NCBI RefSeq assembly: GCF_003337235.1
Contig: NZ_QPJC01000010.1
Location: forward strand, 112,962 to 176,961
Origin: Halopolyspora algeriensis
Lineage (GTDB): Bacteria; Actinomycetota; Actinomycetes; Mycobacteriales; Pseudonocardiaceae
Length of the DNA: 64,000 bases
Direction: 5' to 3'
Part shown: positions 17,721 to 27,000 of the stretch, piece after piece
Position numbering within the stretch: position 1 is the first letter of the stretch
Layout: each line of letters opens with the position of its first letter
Made by a program: the position numbers and the translations under genes
The notes under the pieces: generated by a model
The model's database searches: none
What the model was told of the DNA's origin: nothing
Seen by the model: only the letters and a program-made list of their open reading frames with translations

Positions 17721-19430
17721 ATGGTCTCGACAGACGCCCCGAGCCAACCCCAGCGCCGTACCCCTGCCCGGAAGAAGAAGACCCGCGGCGAGGGCCAGTG
17801 GGCACTGGGGTATCGCGAGCCCCTCAACGGCAACGAACAGTCGAAGAAGGACGACAATCCGCTGAACGTGCGCCGGCGGATCGAGAACATCTACGCCCAC
17901 GGCGGGTTCGATTCGATCGACCCGGCCGACCTGCGCGGCCGGTTCCGCTGGATGGGTCTGTACACCCAGCGCGCCCCCGGCATTCCCGGCGCCCGTACCG
18001 GCACGATCCAGCCGGAGGAGCTGGACGATTCGTACTTCATGCTGCGGATCCGCGTGGACGGTGGTGCGCTGACCACCGAGCAGTTGCGAGTCATCGGAGA
18101 GATCTCGCAGACCTACGCGCGCGACACCGCCGACATCACCAACCGGCAGAACATCCAGCTGCACTGGGTGCGCATCGAGGACATGCCCACCATCTGGCAG
18201 AAGCTGGAGTCGGTCGGTCTCTACACCACCGAAGCATGCGGCGACTGCCCCCGCGTGGTGCTCGGCTCACCGGTGGCCGGGATCGCCGCGGACGAGGTCG
18301 TCGACGCGACGCCCGCGATCTCCGAGATCGCCGAGCGCTACATCGGTGACGAGTCGCTGTCGAACCTTCCCCGCAAGTTCAAGACCGCGATTTCCGGTTC
18401 GCCGCGCCAGGATGTCGTGCACGAGGCCAACGACGTCTCCTTCATCGGTGCCGAACACCCCGAGCACGGTCCCGGCTTCGACCTGTGGGTCGGGGGCGGG
18501 TTGTCCACCAATCCGAAGCTGGCGGTCCGGCTGGGCACCTGGGTGCCCCTTGCCGAGGTCCCCGAGGTCTGGAACGCGGTCGTGCAGATCTTCCGCGACT
18601 ACGGCTACCGCAGGCTGCGCAACCGGGCGCGAATGAAGTTCCTGGTCGCCGACTGGGGTGCGGAGAAGTTCCGGGAGGTGCTGGAGAACGAGTACCTCGG
18701 CCGCACGCTCACCGACGGCCCCGCGCCACCGGTCCACGAGGGCCCACGGGACCACGTGGGCGTCAACGAGCAGAACGACGGCAACTACTACGTCGGCGTC
18801 ACAGCGGTGGCCGGGCGCGTCAGCGGCTCGACGCTGATGGAGGTCGCCAAGGCCGCCGAGCGAGTGGGCTCGCAGCGGATCCGCACCACGGTCGAACAGA
18901 ACCTGCTGGTGCTCGACGTTCCCGGCTCCGAGGTCGAGAACCTCATCACCGACCTCGACACGCTGGATCTGCGGGCCCGCCCGTCGTCGTGGCGCCGCAG
19001 CGTGATGTCCTGCACCGGCATCGAGTTCTGCAAGCTCGCGATCGTGGAGACCAAGGAGCGCGCCGCCGACCTCGTGGAGGATCTGGAGAAGCGCCTGGCC
19101 GACGTGCAGGCCGATGTCGAGAACCCGGTCACGGTCAACCTCAACGGATGCCCGAACGCCTGCGCGCGGACCCAGGTTTCCGACATCGGGCTGAAGGGCC
19201 AGCTGGTTCCCGACGCCAACGGCAACCAGGTCGAGGGATTCCAGGTACACCTCGGCGGCGGGCTCGGCAACGACGCGGGATTCGGTCGCAAGATCCGCGG
19301 GCACAAGGTCACCTCCGCCGAGCTGGGCGACTACGTGGAGCGGCTGGTACGCCGCTACCTCGACCAGCGCACGGCGGGCGAGCGGTTCCCGCAGTGGGTC
19401 GCTCGAGTCGAGGACGACGAACTCACATGA
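17721..19430 (+). CDS. sir: Ferredoxin-dependent assimilatory sulfite reductase (SirA/NirA type)
   Basis: 569 aa. Six-electron reduction of sulfite to sulfide with siroheme and a 4Fe-4S cluster. The cluster/siroheme cysteines are in SCTGIEFC and NGCPNAC. Two ferredoxin-like half domains precede each sulfite/nitrite-reductase domain (RWMGLYTQRAPG; NGNY-like region DGNYYVGVTAVAGRVSG). TEACGDCPR is the usual active-site segment. Nitrite reductase is the alternative label, but the cysH/D/N context settles it. Probable ferredoxin partner is not in the window. Confidence 0.94.
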   Translation: MVSTDAPSQPQRRTPARKKKTRGEGQWALGYREPLNGNEQSKKDDNPLNVRRRIENIYAHGGFDSIDPADLRGRFRWMGLYTQRAPGIPGARTGTIQPEELDDSYFMLRIRVDGGALTTEQLRVIGEISQTYARDTADITNRQNIQLHWVRIEDMPTIWQKLESVGLYTTEACGDCPRVVLGSPVAGIAADEVVDATPAISEIAERYIGDESLSNLPRKFKTAISGSPRQDVVHEANDVSFIGAEHPEHGPGFDLWVGGGLSTNPKLAVRLGTWVPLAEVPEVWNAVVQIFRDYGYRRLRNRARMKFLVADWGAEKFREVLENEYLGRTLTDGPAPPVHEGPRDHVGVNEQNDGNYYVGVTAVAGRVSGSTLMEVAKAAERVGSQRIRTTVEQNLLVLDVPGSEVENLITDLDTLDLRARPSSWRRSVMSCTGIEFCKLAIVETKERAADLVEDLEKRLADVQADVENPVTVNLNGCPNACARTQVSDIGLKGQLVPDANGNQVEGFQVHLGGGLGNDAGFGRKIRGHKVTSAELGDYVERLVRRYLDQRTAGERFPQWVARVEDDELT

Positions 19431-19621
19431 GCCACGGAGCAGGGGTGCCCGAACCGGGCCCCGAAGGCCGGGCGGTGCCGTTCTACTGCCCGTACTGCGG
19501 TGACGAGGATTTGATACCGACATCCGAACCGCCGGGCGCGTGGAGATGTCAAGCTTGCCGCCGTGTATTCACGGTGAAGCTCGCGGGCTTGGCACTGACC
19601 GAGGAGGACGAAGAGCCATGA
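19427..19621 (+). CDS. Small zinc-ribbon protein of the sulfur operon
   Basis: 64 aa. Start overlaps the sulfite reductase stop (ATGA) and its own stop overlaps the cysH start (ATGA), so translation is coupled on both sides. Two Cys pairs, CPYCG and CQACRR, form a zinc-ribbon or rubredoxin-like knuckle; a conserved aromatic/basic VFTVKLAGL strand follows. Similar small proteins sit between the sulfite reductase and cysH in other actinomycetes. Role unknown; metal binding or electron transfer to reductases is a guess. Confidence 0.8.
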   Translation: MSHGAGVPEPGPEGRAVPFYCPYCGDEDLIPTSEPPGAWRCQACRRVFTVKLAGLALTEEDEEP

Positions 19622-20343
19622 CTGCCGATACCCCTGCCGACATCGGTGTGCGGCGCAGTGACGAGGAGTTGCGTGCCCTCGTCGAACAAGCCGCGCCACG
19701 TCTTGCCGAAGCCACGGCCGGCGAAGCACTGCGGTGGGCCGCCGAAACTTTCGGGGACGGTCTGATCGTCGCCTCGAACATGCAGGACGCCTCGCTCATC
19801 GACCTCGCGGCCAAGGCCAAGCCCGGGGTCGACATTCTGTTCCTGGAGACCGGCTACCATTTCGCCGAGACGATCGGGACCCGCGACGCCGTGGAACAGC
19901 TCTACGACGTCACCATCGTCAATGCGATGCCCGAGCAGACCGTGGAAGAGCAGGACGCCAGCGAGGGGCCCCAGCTGTACAGTCGTGACCCGAACCGCTG
20001 TTGCCACCTGCGCAAGGTTCTGCCATTGCGCAACACCCTCGCACGGTATGAGGCCTGGGTCACCGGCATACGCCGGGTGGAAGCACCGACCAGGGCGAAC
20101 ACTCCCATCGTCGACTGGGACGAACGCAACAGCCTGGTCAAGGTGAATCCGCTGGCAGCATGGACGGACGAGGACGTGGATTCCTACATCGCCGAGCACA
20201 ACGTGCTGGTGAACCCACTGGTTCCGGCGGGTTTCCCGTCCATCGGGTGCCAGCCGTGCACGGCGAAGCCGGCGCCCGGCGCCGATCCGCGCAGCGGGCG
20301 CTGGGCAGGCACATCGAAAACCGAGTGCGGCCTGCACGGCTGA
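19618..20343 (+). CDS. cysH: Adenylyl-sulfate (APS) reductase CysH
   Basis: 241 aa. Reduces APS to sulfite. The paired cysteines that bind the 4Fe-4S cluster, CCHLRK and CQPC, mark the APS-using type rather than the PAPS type. Catalytic Cys in TECGLH at the C-terminus. PP-loop-like FGDGLIVASNMQDASL near the N-terminus. Consistent with the operon having no APS kinase. Overlaps the zinc-ribbon gene by 4 bp. Confidence 0.95.
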   Translation: MTADTPADIGVRRSDEELRALVEQAAPRLAEATAGEALRWAAETFGDGLIVASNMQDASLIDLAAKAKPGVDILFLETGYHFAETIGTRDAVEQLYDVTIVNAMPEQTVEEQDASEGPQLYSRDPNRCCHLRKVLPLRNTLARYEAWVTGIRRVEAPTRANTPIVDWDERNSLVKVNPLAAWTDEDVDSYIAEHNVLVNPLVPAGFPSIGCQPCTAKPAPGADPRSGRWAGTSKTECGLHG

Positions 20344-20358
20344 TCATAAGGGGACGTA

Positions 20359-21321
20359 ATGACCATTGACACACCCACGGATCGACTTGCCGAGCTTTCC
20401 GGGGAGGCGGCGCTTTCGGAGATCCCACCGCAGGCCGACAACCTGGATGCACTGGAGTCCGAGGCGATCCACATCTTCCGGGAGGTCGCCGGGGAGTTCG
20501 ACCGCCCGGTGATCCTGTTCTCGGGCGGCAAGGACTCCACGGTGCTGGTGCACTTGGCGCTGAAGGCGTTCCGGCCCGCCCCGGTGCCGTTCCCGCTGTT
20601 GCATGTGGACACCGGTCACAACTTCGACGAGGTCCTGCAGTTCCGCGACGACCTGGTCGCCCGCCACAACCTGCGCCTGGTGGTGGCCAGGGTGCAGGAC
20701 TACATCGACGACGGCCGGTTGACCGAGCGTCCCGACGGCACCCGCAACCCGCTGCAGACCACACCACTGCTCGATGCCATCGGCGACAACCGTTTCGACG
20801 CGGTGTTCGGCGGTGGCCGTCGGGACGAGGAACGCGCCCGCGCCAAGGAGCGGATCTTCAGCCTGCGCAACGCCTTCGGCCAGTGGGACCCGCGGCGACA
20901 GCGCCCGGAGCTGTGGAACCTCTACAACGGCAAGCACCGTGCGGGCGAGCACATGCGGGTGTTCCCGCTGTCCAACTGGACCGAACTGGACGTGTGGCGC
21001 TACATCCAGCGGGAGAAGATCGAGCTGTCGCACCTGTACTACGCGCATCGCCGCGAGGTGTACTCCCGCGACGGCATGTGGCTGACCGCCGGACCGTGGG
21101 GCGGGCCTGCCGAGGGTGAGCCCGTCGAGGAGAAGATCGTGCGTTACCGCACCATCGGAGACGGATCGTGCACCGGAGCGGTGGAGTCCGAAGCGTACAC
21201 AGTGGACGATGTGATCGCGGAGGTCGCCGCCAGCCGGCTCACCGAGCGCGGCGCGACCAGGGCCGATGACCGGATGTCGGAGGCCGCGATGGAGGACCGC
21301 AAGCGGGAGGGTTACTTCTGA
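20359..21321 (+). CDS. cysD: Sulfate adenylyltransferase subunit 2 CysD
   Basis: 320 aa. ATP sulfurylase catalytic subunit making APS from sulfate and ATP. PP-loop FSGGKDSTVLVHLAL (about 53-67), GGRRDEERARAKERIFS, and the C-terminal RKREGYF typical of CysD. Begins 15 bp after cysH; ends 1 bp before cysN. Confidence 0.96.
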   Translation: MTIDTPTDRLAELSGEAALSEIPPQADNLDALESEAIHIFREVAGEFDRPVILFSGGKDSTVLVHLALKAFRPAPVPFPLLHVDTGHNFDEVLQFRDDLVARHNLRLVVARVQDYIDDGRLTERPDGTRNPLQTTPLLDAIGDNRFDAVFGGGRRDEERARAKERIFSLRNAFGQWDPRRQRPELWNLYNGKHRAGEHMRVFPLSNWTELDVWRYIQREKIELSHLYYAHRREVYSRDGMWLTAGPWGGPAEGEPVEEKIVRYRTIGDGSCTGAVESEAYTVDDVIAEVAASRLTERGATRADDRMSEAAMEDRKREGYF

Positions 21322-21322
21322 C

Positions 21323-22678
21323 ATGACCGACGAGACCGAGACCCTCACCCGCACCGCTCCGGACAGCGGCGCGCAGGTGACGCTGCCGGTGCACACCGAC
21401 CTGCTGCGGCTGGCCACCGCGGGATCCGTGGACGACGGCAAGAGCACGCTGGTCGGGCGGCTGCTGCACGACACCAAGTCGGTGCTGGCCGACCAGCTGG
21501 ATGCGGTGCACCGAGCCAGCGCGGACCGGGGAATGAGCACCCCGGACCTGTCGCTGCTGGTGGACGGGCTGCGCGCCGAGCGCGAGCAGGGCATCACCAT
21601 CGATGTCGCCTACCGCTACTTCGCCACCCCGAAGCGGACGTTCGTGCTCGCCGACACCCCGGGACACGTGCAGTACACCCGCAACACCGTCACCGGCGCC
21701 TCCACCGCACAGCTCGCGGTGCTGCTGGTCGACGCGCGCAAGGGTGTGCTGGAGCAGACCCGCAGGCACGCGGCGGTACTGGCACTGCTGGGAGTGCCGC
21801 GCCTGGTGCTGGCGGTCAACAAGATCGACATGGTGGACTTCGACGAGTCGGTGTACACCCGGATCTCGGAGGAGTTCACCGAGCACGCCCGCGCACTCGG
21901 CTACACCGACGACGCGGTGGTGACCATTCCGGTCTCGGCGCTGCACGGCGACAACGTCGTCGAGCGGTCCGAGCGAACTCCGTGGTACTCGGGTCCGGCA
22001 CTGCTGGAGCACCTGGAGACCGTGCCGGTCGCCCCGGACCCGCACGACGCACCGTTCCGGATGCCGGTGCAGTACGTCATCCGTCCCCGCACCGCCGACC
22101 ACCCGGACTACCGCGGTTATGCGGGCCAGATTTCCGCCGGCGTGGTTGCGGAAGGCGACGAGGTCGTCGTCCTCCCCGCGGGAGCCCGCAGCCGGGTGTC
22201 GAAAGTGGACACACCGGATGGTTCGGTGGCACGGGCCGCAGCGGGTCGTTCGGTGACCGTCCTTCTCGAGGACGACCTGGACATCTCCCGTGGTGACATC
22301 CTCGCCACGGCCGAAACGACACCTCGGGTGACCGACGAGCTCGACGCGACGGTGTGCTGGCTGGCCGAGAAGCCTCTGCAGCCGGGCACGCGCGTGCTGG
22401 TCAAGCACGGCGCCCGCACCGTCCAGGCCATGCTGACCGAGCTGTCCGCACGGTTCGACGAGCAAGAGCTGTCCCATGTCGACACGCCGGACGCCCTGCA
22501 GCTCAACGAGATCGGTCGGATCCGGCTGCGGACGGCGGAGCCACTGCCGGTGGACGACTACGCCGACGACAAGCGCACCGGATCGTTCCTGCTCATCGAT
22601 CCGTCCGAGGGCACCACTCTCGGCGCCGGTCTGGTCGGGACCCCCCTGGGACCTCTCGCGTCGGCCGTGGCGCAGTGA
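21323..22678 (+). CDS. cysN: Sulfate adenylyltransferase subunit 1 CysN (GTPase)
   Basis: 451 aa. EF-Tu-like GTPase that drives ATP sulfurylase. G1 GSVDDGKSTLVGRLL, G3 DTPGHVQY, G4 NKID, then two beta-barrel domains. It ends after the barrel domains, so there is no fused CysC (APS kinase) domain: APS goes straight to CysH. Confidence 0.95.
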   Translation: MTDETETLTRTAPDSGAQVTLPVHTDLLRLATAGSVDDGKSTLVGRLLHDTKSVLADQLDAVHRASADRGMSTPDLSLLVDGLRAEREQGITIDVAYRYFATPKRTFVLADTPGHVQYTRNTVTGASTAQLAVLLVDARKGVLEQTRRHAAVLALLGVPRLVLAVNKIDMVDFDESVYTRISEEFTEHARALGYTDDAVVTIPVSALHGDNVVERSERTPWYSGPALLEHLETVPVAPDPHDAPFRMPVQYVIRPRTADHPDYRGYAGQISAGVVAEGDEVVVLPAGARSRVSKVDTPDGSVARAAAGRSVTVLLEDDLDISRGDILATAETTPRVTDELDATVCWLAEKPLQPGTRVLVKHGARTVQAMLTELSARFDEQELSHVDTPDALQLNEIGRIRLRTAEPLPVDDYADDKRTGSFLLIDPSEGTTLGAGLVGTPLGPLASAVAQ

Positions 22679-22693
22679 CGCGGAGCCTCCCGG

Positions 22694-23458
22694 ATGACCA
22701 TTCCTCTGGTGGCGGTGGCGCACGGCAGCCGGGACCCGCGCTCGGCGGGCACGATCCACGCTCTGATGGACGTGGTGCGCTCGATGCGTCCGGACCTGGA
22801 CGTGCGCACCGCTTTCCTGGATCTGTCGGCCCCACGGTTGGGTGACGTGCTCAGTGCGGTGCACGGCGACGGCCACGAGGAAGCCGTCGTCGTGCCACTG
22901 CTGCTGGGACGGGCTTTTCACGCTCGCGTGGACGTGCCCGCCGCCGTGTCCGAGGCCGAGCAGCAGTACCCGAGGTTCCGGGTGCACACCGCCGACGTCC
23001 TCGGCCCGGATCGGCATCTGGTCGAGGCCGCGTGGCGACGGCTGTCGCAGGCCGGGGCGGATCCGGGCGACCCGGAGCTCGGCGTCGTCCTGGCGGGCGC
23101 GGGATCTTCGCATGCTCCCGCCAACCGGCTCGTCGCCGACGTGGCGGCACGCTGGCAGGAGCACACCTCGTGGGCGGGGGTGGTCGCGGCCTTCGCCGCA
23201 GCCGCCGACCCCGATGTGCCCGCCGCGGTGGCGGCCCTGCGTGCCCGGGGCGCGCGCCGCTTCGCCGTCGGATCCTGGTTCCTCGCTCCCGGCCTGCTGC
23301 CGGACCGCATCATCGAGCAGGCCCGCGAGCAGACCGGAGACCCGGTACTGGCCGATCCCATGGCCGACGACCCCGGCCTCGCCGACCTCGTCCTGCAGCG
23401 CTACACCGACGCCCTGACCGCCGCAGCCCGTCCCGAGCACTACTCCCGGGCGCAGTGA
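22694..23458 (+). CDS. Sirohydrochlorin chelatase (CbiX/SirB type)
   Basis: 254 aa, two tandem CbiX-like halves. First half AVAHGSRDPRS (metal-ligand His) with VVPLLLGRAFHARVDVP, second half VVLAGAGSS and SWFLAPGLLPDRI. Inserts Fe2+ into sirohydrochlorin to give siroheme, the cofactor of the sulfite reductase at the head of the operon. The second half keeps fewer ligands, so probably only one site is active. Last gene of the operon, 15 bp after cysN. Confidence 0.9.
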   Translation: MTIPLVAVAHGSRDPRSAGTIHALMDVVRSMRPDLDVRTAFLDLSAPRLGDVLSAVHGDGHEEAVVVPLLLGRAFHARVDVPAAVSEAEQQYPRFRVHTADVLGPDRHLVEAAWRRLSQAGADPGDPELGVVLAGAGSSHAPANRLVADVAARWQEHTSWAGVVAAFAAAADPDVPAAVAALRARGARRFAVGSWFLAPGLLPDRIIEQAREQTGDPVLADPMADDPGLADLVLQRYTDALTAAARPEHYSRAQ

Positions 23459-23515
23459 GCGGTGCGCGCACCGCTCAGCTTCCGTTCGATGGTCGAGTTG
23501 TTCGTACCGAAATCG

Positions 23516-23842
23516 TCATGCGATCGGACCGAGAAGCCTGGCGCGGATGGCCGTCAGATCATCACCACCGAGGCCGGCTGCGCGGAGGTAGGCATCGACG
23601 TCCAGGGATGCGAGCACGGTGCGAATCACTTCGCGAGCGGACGTGTTCCTCCCTGCGAGGATGCCCTCGACAACAGGTCTCTGATCCTCCATCCCCAGCG
23701 CGGCGAACAACGGTGGAAGGCGCCGGCACTGAGCTCGTAGTCGGCGACGGTGTCCTTCGGCGGCGCGCAACGGACAAAACTCCCGTTTCACCCGGTCACA
23801 AAACGATTTCAACACACTCCCGGTTTCACTCCACGGGATCAT
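23516..23842 (-). CDS. Hypothetical protein, possibly a gene remnant
   Basis: 108 aa if started at the ATG at 23842; no Shine-Dalgarno there. The C-terminal part (MEDQRPVVEGILAGRNTSAR, then TVLASLDVDAYLRAAGLGG) has normal GC3 and looks like a helical protein, while the first ~40 residues come from an unusually AT-rich stretch (23770-23840). Could be a short conserved protein or the 3' remnant of a longer gene. Not recognised. Confidence 0.35.
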   Translation of the reverse strand: MIPWSETGSVLKSFCDRVKREFCPLRAAEGHRRRLRAQCRRLPPLFAALGMEDQRPVVEGILAGRNTSAREVIRTVLASLDVDAYLRAAGLGGDDLTAIRARLLGPIA

Positions 23843-24001
23843 GAGACAGTACGACGCGAGCGCAGGCATCGGGAGCCGATCGCAGTGCGCATGCGTCGAA
23901 CGGCAACCACACCGTGTCGGAAGGCAACCGGCCATCGGCGATTACTCCCGGAAGGCGCGCGACCATCGAGGCCGGACAGGAATCGGGGGAACAAGCACAC
24001 G

Positions 24002-27000
24002 ATGGACACCCAGCAATCGAGCCGACCGACCATCACGCCGGCCATGCGGGAGCAAGCAGCCCGGCAACCCAACTCGTGGCTGTACGTGGTCGATCCGATC
24101 TTCACCGATCCCGGTACCGAGGTGCCGTCCTGGGGCTTCATCGGCGGCTACCGGGTCGACGCGCAGGGTGTGCTCACCGATGACTTCTCGCCGAACCCGC
24201 ACTACCGGCCCTCACCGGTGGCACTGCGGCTGCCCGCACCGGCCAACGACGTCGAGCGCGCCCTGCAACTGACCACGACGGGATACGCCCAGGGGGAGAC
24301 GCTGCTGTCGGCGCTGCTGGAGGCCGAACTGATCCTGTTCGCCCAGCCCCAGGGCAGCGGGCTGTTCACCCTGGAACACGAGTCCGGGCGGCGGCAGCTG
24401 CAAGTGTTCACCTCGGACGTCCACCTGCCGACGAACTGGACCACCTGGCAACGCATGACCGGCAGGCACCTGGCCGAACACCAGCTCACCGGGATCGACG
24501 TGCAGATCAACCCGGCCAGCCAGGTCAAAGCCAGGGTCCCGGGCGAGGACCTGGTCCGGGCAGTGGGCTCGGTGCCACACCAGGCACCCTCCGTACCGCT
24601 CTCCGCACCACCTGCCGACGAGCCGACACGCACGAACATTCCCGCCCCGGGCGCGGCATCGAACACCGCAGCACCGGAAGCCACCCCGCCCGACACGGCG
24701 GGCCCGGCCACCGCGGCCCCCCGCGACCAGTCGACGAGCGAGCACGCCGACTCCGACTTCGGGCAACGATTCCTCGGCGCTCTGCTCGCCGGTGCGATCG
24801 GTGACGCGCTGGGAGCCGCGGTCGAGTTCCATCCCGTGGACCGGATTCGCAGCCGCTACGGCAAGCAGGGGGTCACCGACTACGACCGCGACGGAGACCA
24901 GCCGGGCGAGTTCACCGATGACACCCAGATGGCCCTGTTCACCCTCGAGGGGCTCATTCGCGGCCACATCGCGGTGCGTACCGCAGTGGCCGGAACACCA
25001 CTGCCCGCGGTGCAACTCGCCTACCAGCGCTGGCTGCACACGCAGGGCCCCGCCTGGCAGCAAGCGGCGGGGCCGTTCCTGGACACGCATCCGGAGCCCG
25101 ATGGCTGGCTGATCGAACAGCGCAGCCTGTTCAACGTGCGCTCACCCGGCAGCAGTGGCATTGCCGCCCTGCGGGAGTTCGCCGCCGGATCCGGGCCGGG
25201 CACCTTCGACCATGCCCTCCACGATTCCCGCTCCTGTGGCGGGGTCGTTCGCGCCGCGCCGGTGGCGCTGTGGTCCGACGAGCCGAAGGAGGTTTTCGAG
25301 CTCGCCAGTGCCACCGCCGCCCTGACCGACTCGAACCCGAGCGACTACCTGCCCGCCGGAGTTCTGGCCGTCCTCGTGCACCGGCTGCTCCGTGGCGAAT
25401 CACTGACCGAATCGATCCGGCAGGCCCGGTCGGTGCTGGTCACCTACGCCGGCCACGTCGAGACCGACCGTGCGCTGCAGTCCGCCGTGGACCTCGCCGA
25501 GCAGGGGACACCGAAACCGGAGCGGCTCAAGGACGCTCTGGGCGGTGGCTGGTCCGGTGACGAAGCACTGGCGATCGCCGTGTGCGCGGCGCTGAGCACG
25601 GACAACACGGCCTCGGCCATCATGGTGGCGGTCAACCACTCCGGCGACAGCGACTCGACCGGCGCGATCTGCGGCAATCTCGTCGGAGCGCTGTACGGAT
25701 TCGCGGCCCTGCCCGGCATGTGGCTGGGTGACCTGCAGCAACGCGAGCTCATCGAAAAGCTGGGCAGGGACGCCCTGCTCGAATTCGGCCCCCTGCCCCC
25801 GGAGTATCCGGCCGATCCACAGTGGGCGCAGCGGTATCCCGCCGACCGCGACACCGCGGAGCTGCCGTTTCCGTCCACACCGCAACCGGCGAGCGCGCCG
25901 ACCGAGCAGGGCGGGGAAGGTGCCTCTCCTGCCACATCGGACCGCGCCGAGGAAGAGCAGGCACGTGAGAGCTCGACGATCACGGCAGTCCCTGCCCGGA
26001 ACGCGGACGGCGCCTCCCCGGACCGGCCCGCCCGAATCCTGGGGTGTCTGCTCGGCGGTGCGGTCGGTGACGCACTGGGCTATGCCATCGAGTTCGAGCC
26101 GATCGAGGTGATCCGGCGGAAGTACGGCGGGGCAGGGCTGATCGATTTCGTCGACGCGCACCGTCCCGGCGGCTCGATCAGCGACGACACGCAGATGACC
26201 CTGTTCACGTTGGAAGGGCTCATTCGAGCGAGTATCCGACGCCGCCGCGACGGCGAGGCCGACCCGGCCACACGGATCCAGCACGCCTACCAGCGCTGGC
26301 TGCACACGCAAGGGTACGACTGGAAGGACGCGGGTGGCCCGATCGCGCAGTGGCCACCGGACGGGTGGCTGATCCGGCAACCGGGCCTGTTCGCCCGGCG
26401 CGCTCCCGGAACGACCTGCGTGCAGGCGCTGCACGACTACGCAGGCGGGAACCGGGCGGGTTCGTTCGCCAACCGGCTCAACGACTTCAAGGGCTGTGGT
26501 GGCGTGATGCGCGCCGCCCCGGCGAGCCTGTGGTCCGACGAGCCCTCCGAGGTGTTCCGGGTGGGCGCACTGTCGGGTGCGCTCACCCACGGACATCCGA
26601 GCGGCTTCCTCCCCGCGGGCACACTCGCCGTGATCGTCCAGCAGCTGCTGGCAGGTCGTCCCCTGACCGAGGCCGTCGACCGCGCGCTGGACGTACTGTC
26701 CACCTGGGAGGACCATCACGAGACCACGGCGTGCCTGCACCGGGCACGCGGGCTTGCCGCCCAGGGCAGTCCGAGCGCCGAGCGCATCCAGAACGAACTC
26801 GGCGGCGGCTGGGTCGGCGAGGAAGCGCTGGGGATCGCGGTGTATGCGGCGTTGGCGCATCCGGACTCGTTCCCCGATGCGATCGTGCTCGCCGCCAACC
26901 ACTCCGGTGACAGCGACTCCACGGCCGCGATCTGCGGCAACATCATGGGCGCGGCTCTCGCGTCGACCGCGATTCCCCGGAAGTGGCGAGAGAAACTCGA

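Noticed and set aside
21239..23440. Minus-strand frame across cysN and the chelatase gene
   Set aside because: Antisense shadow; both plus-strand proteins are certain.
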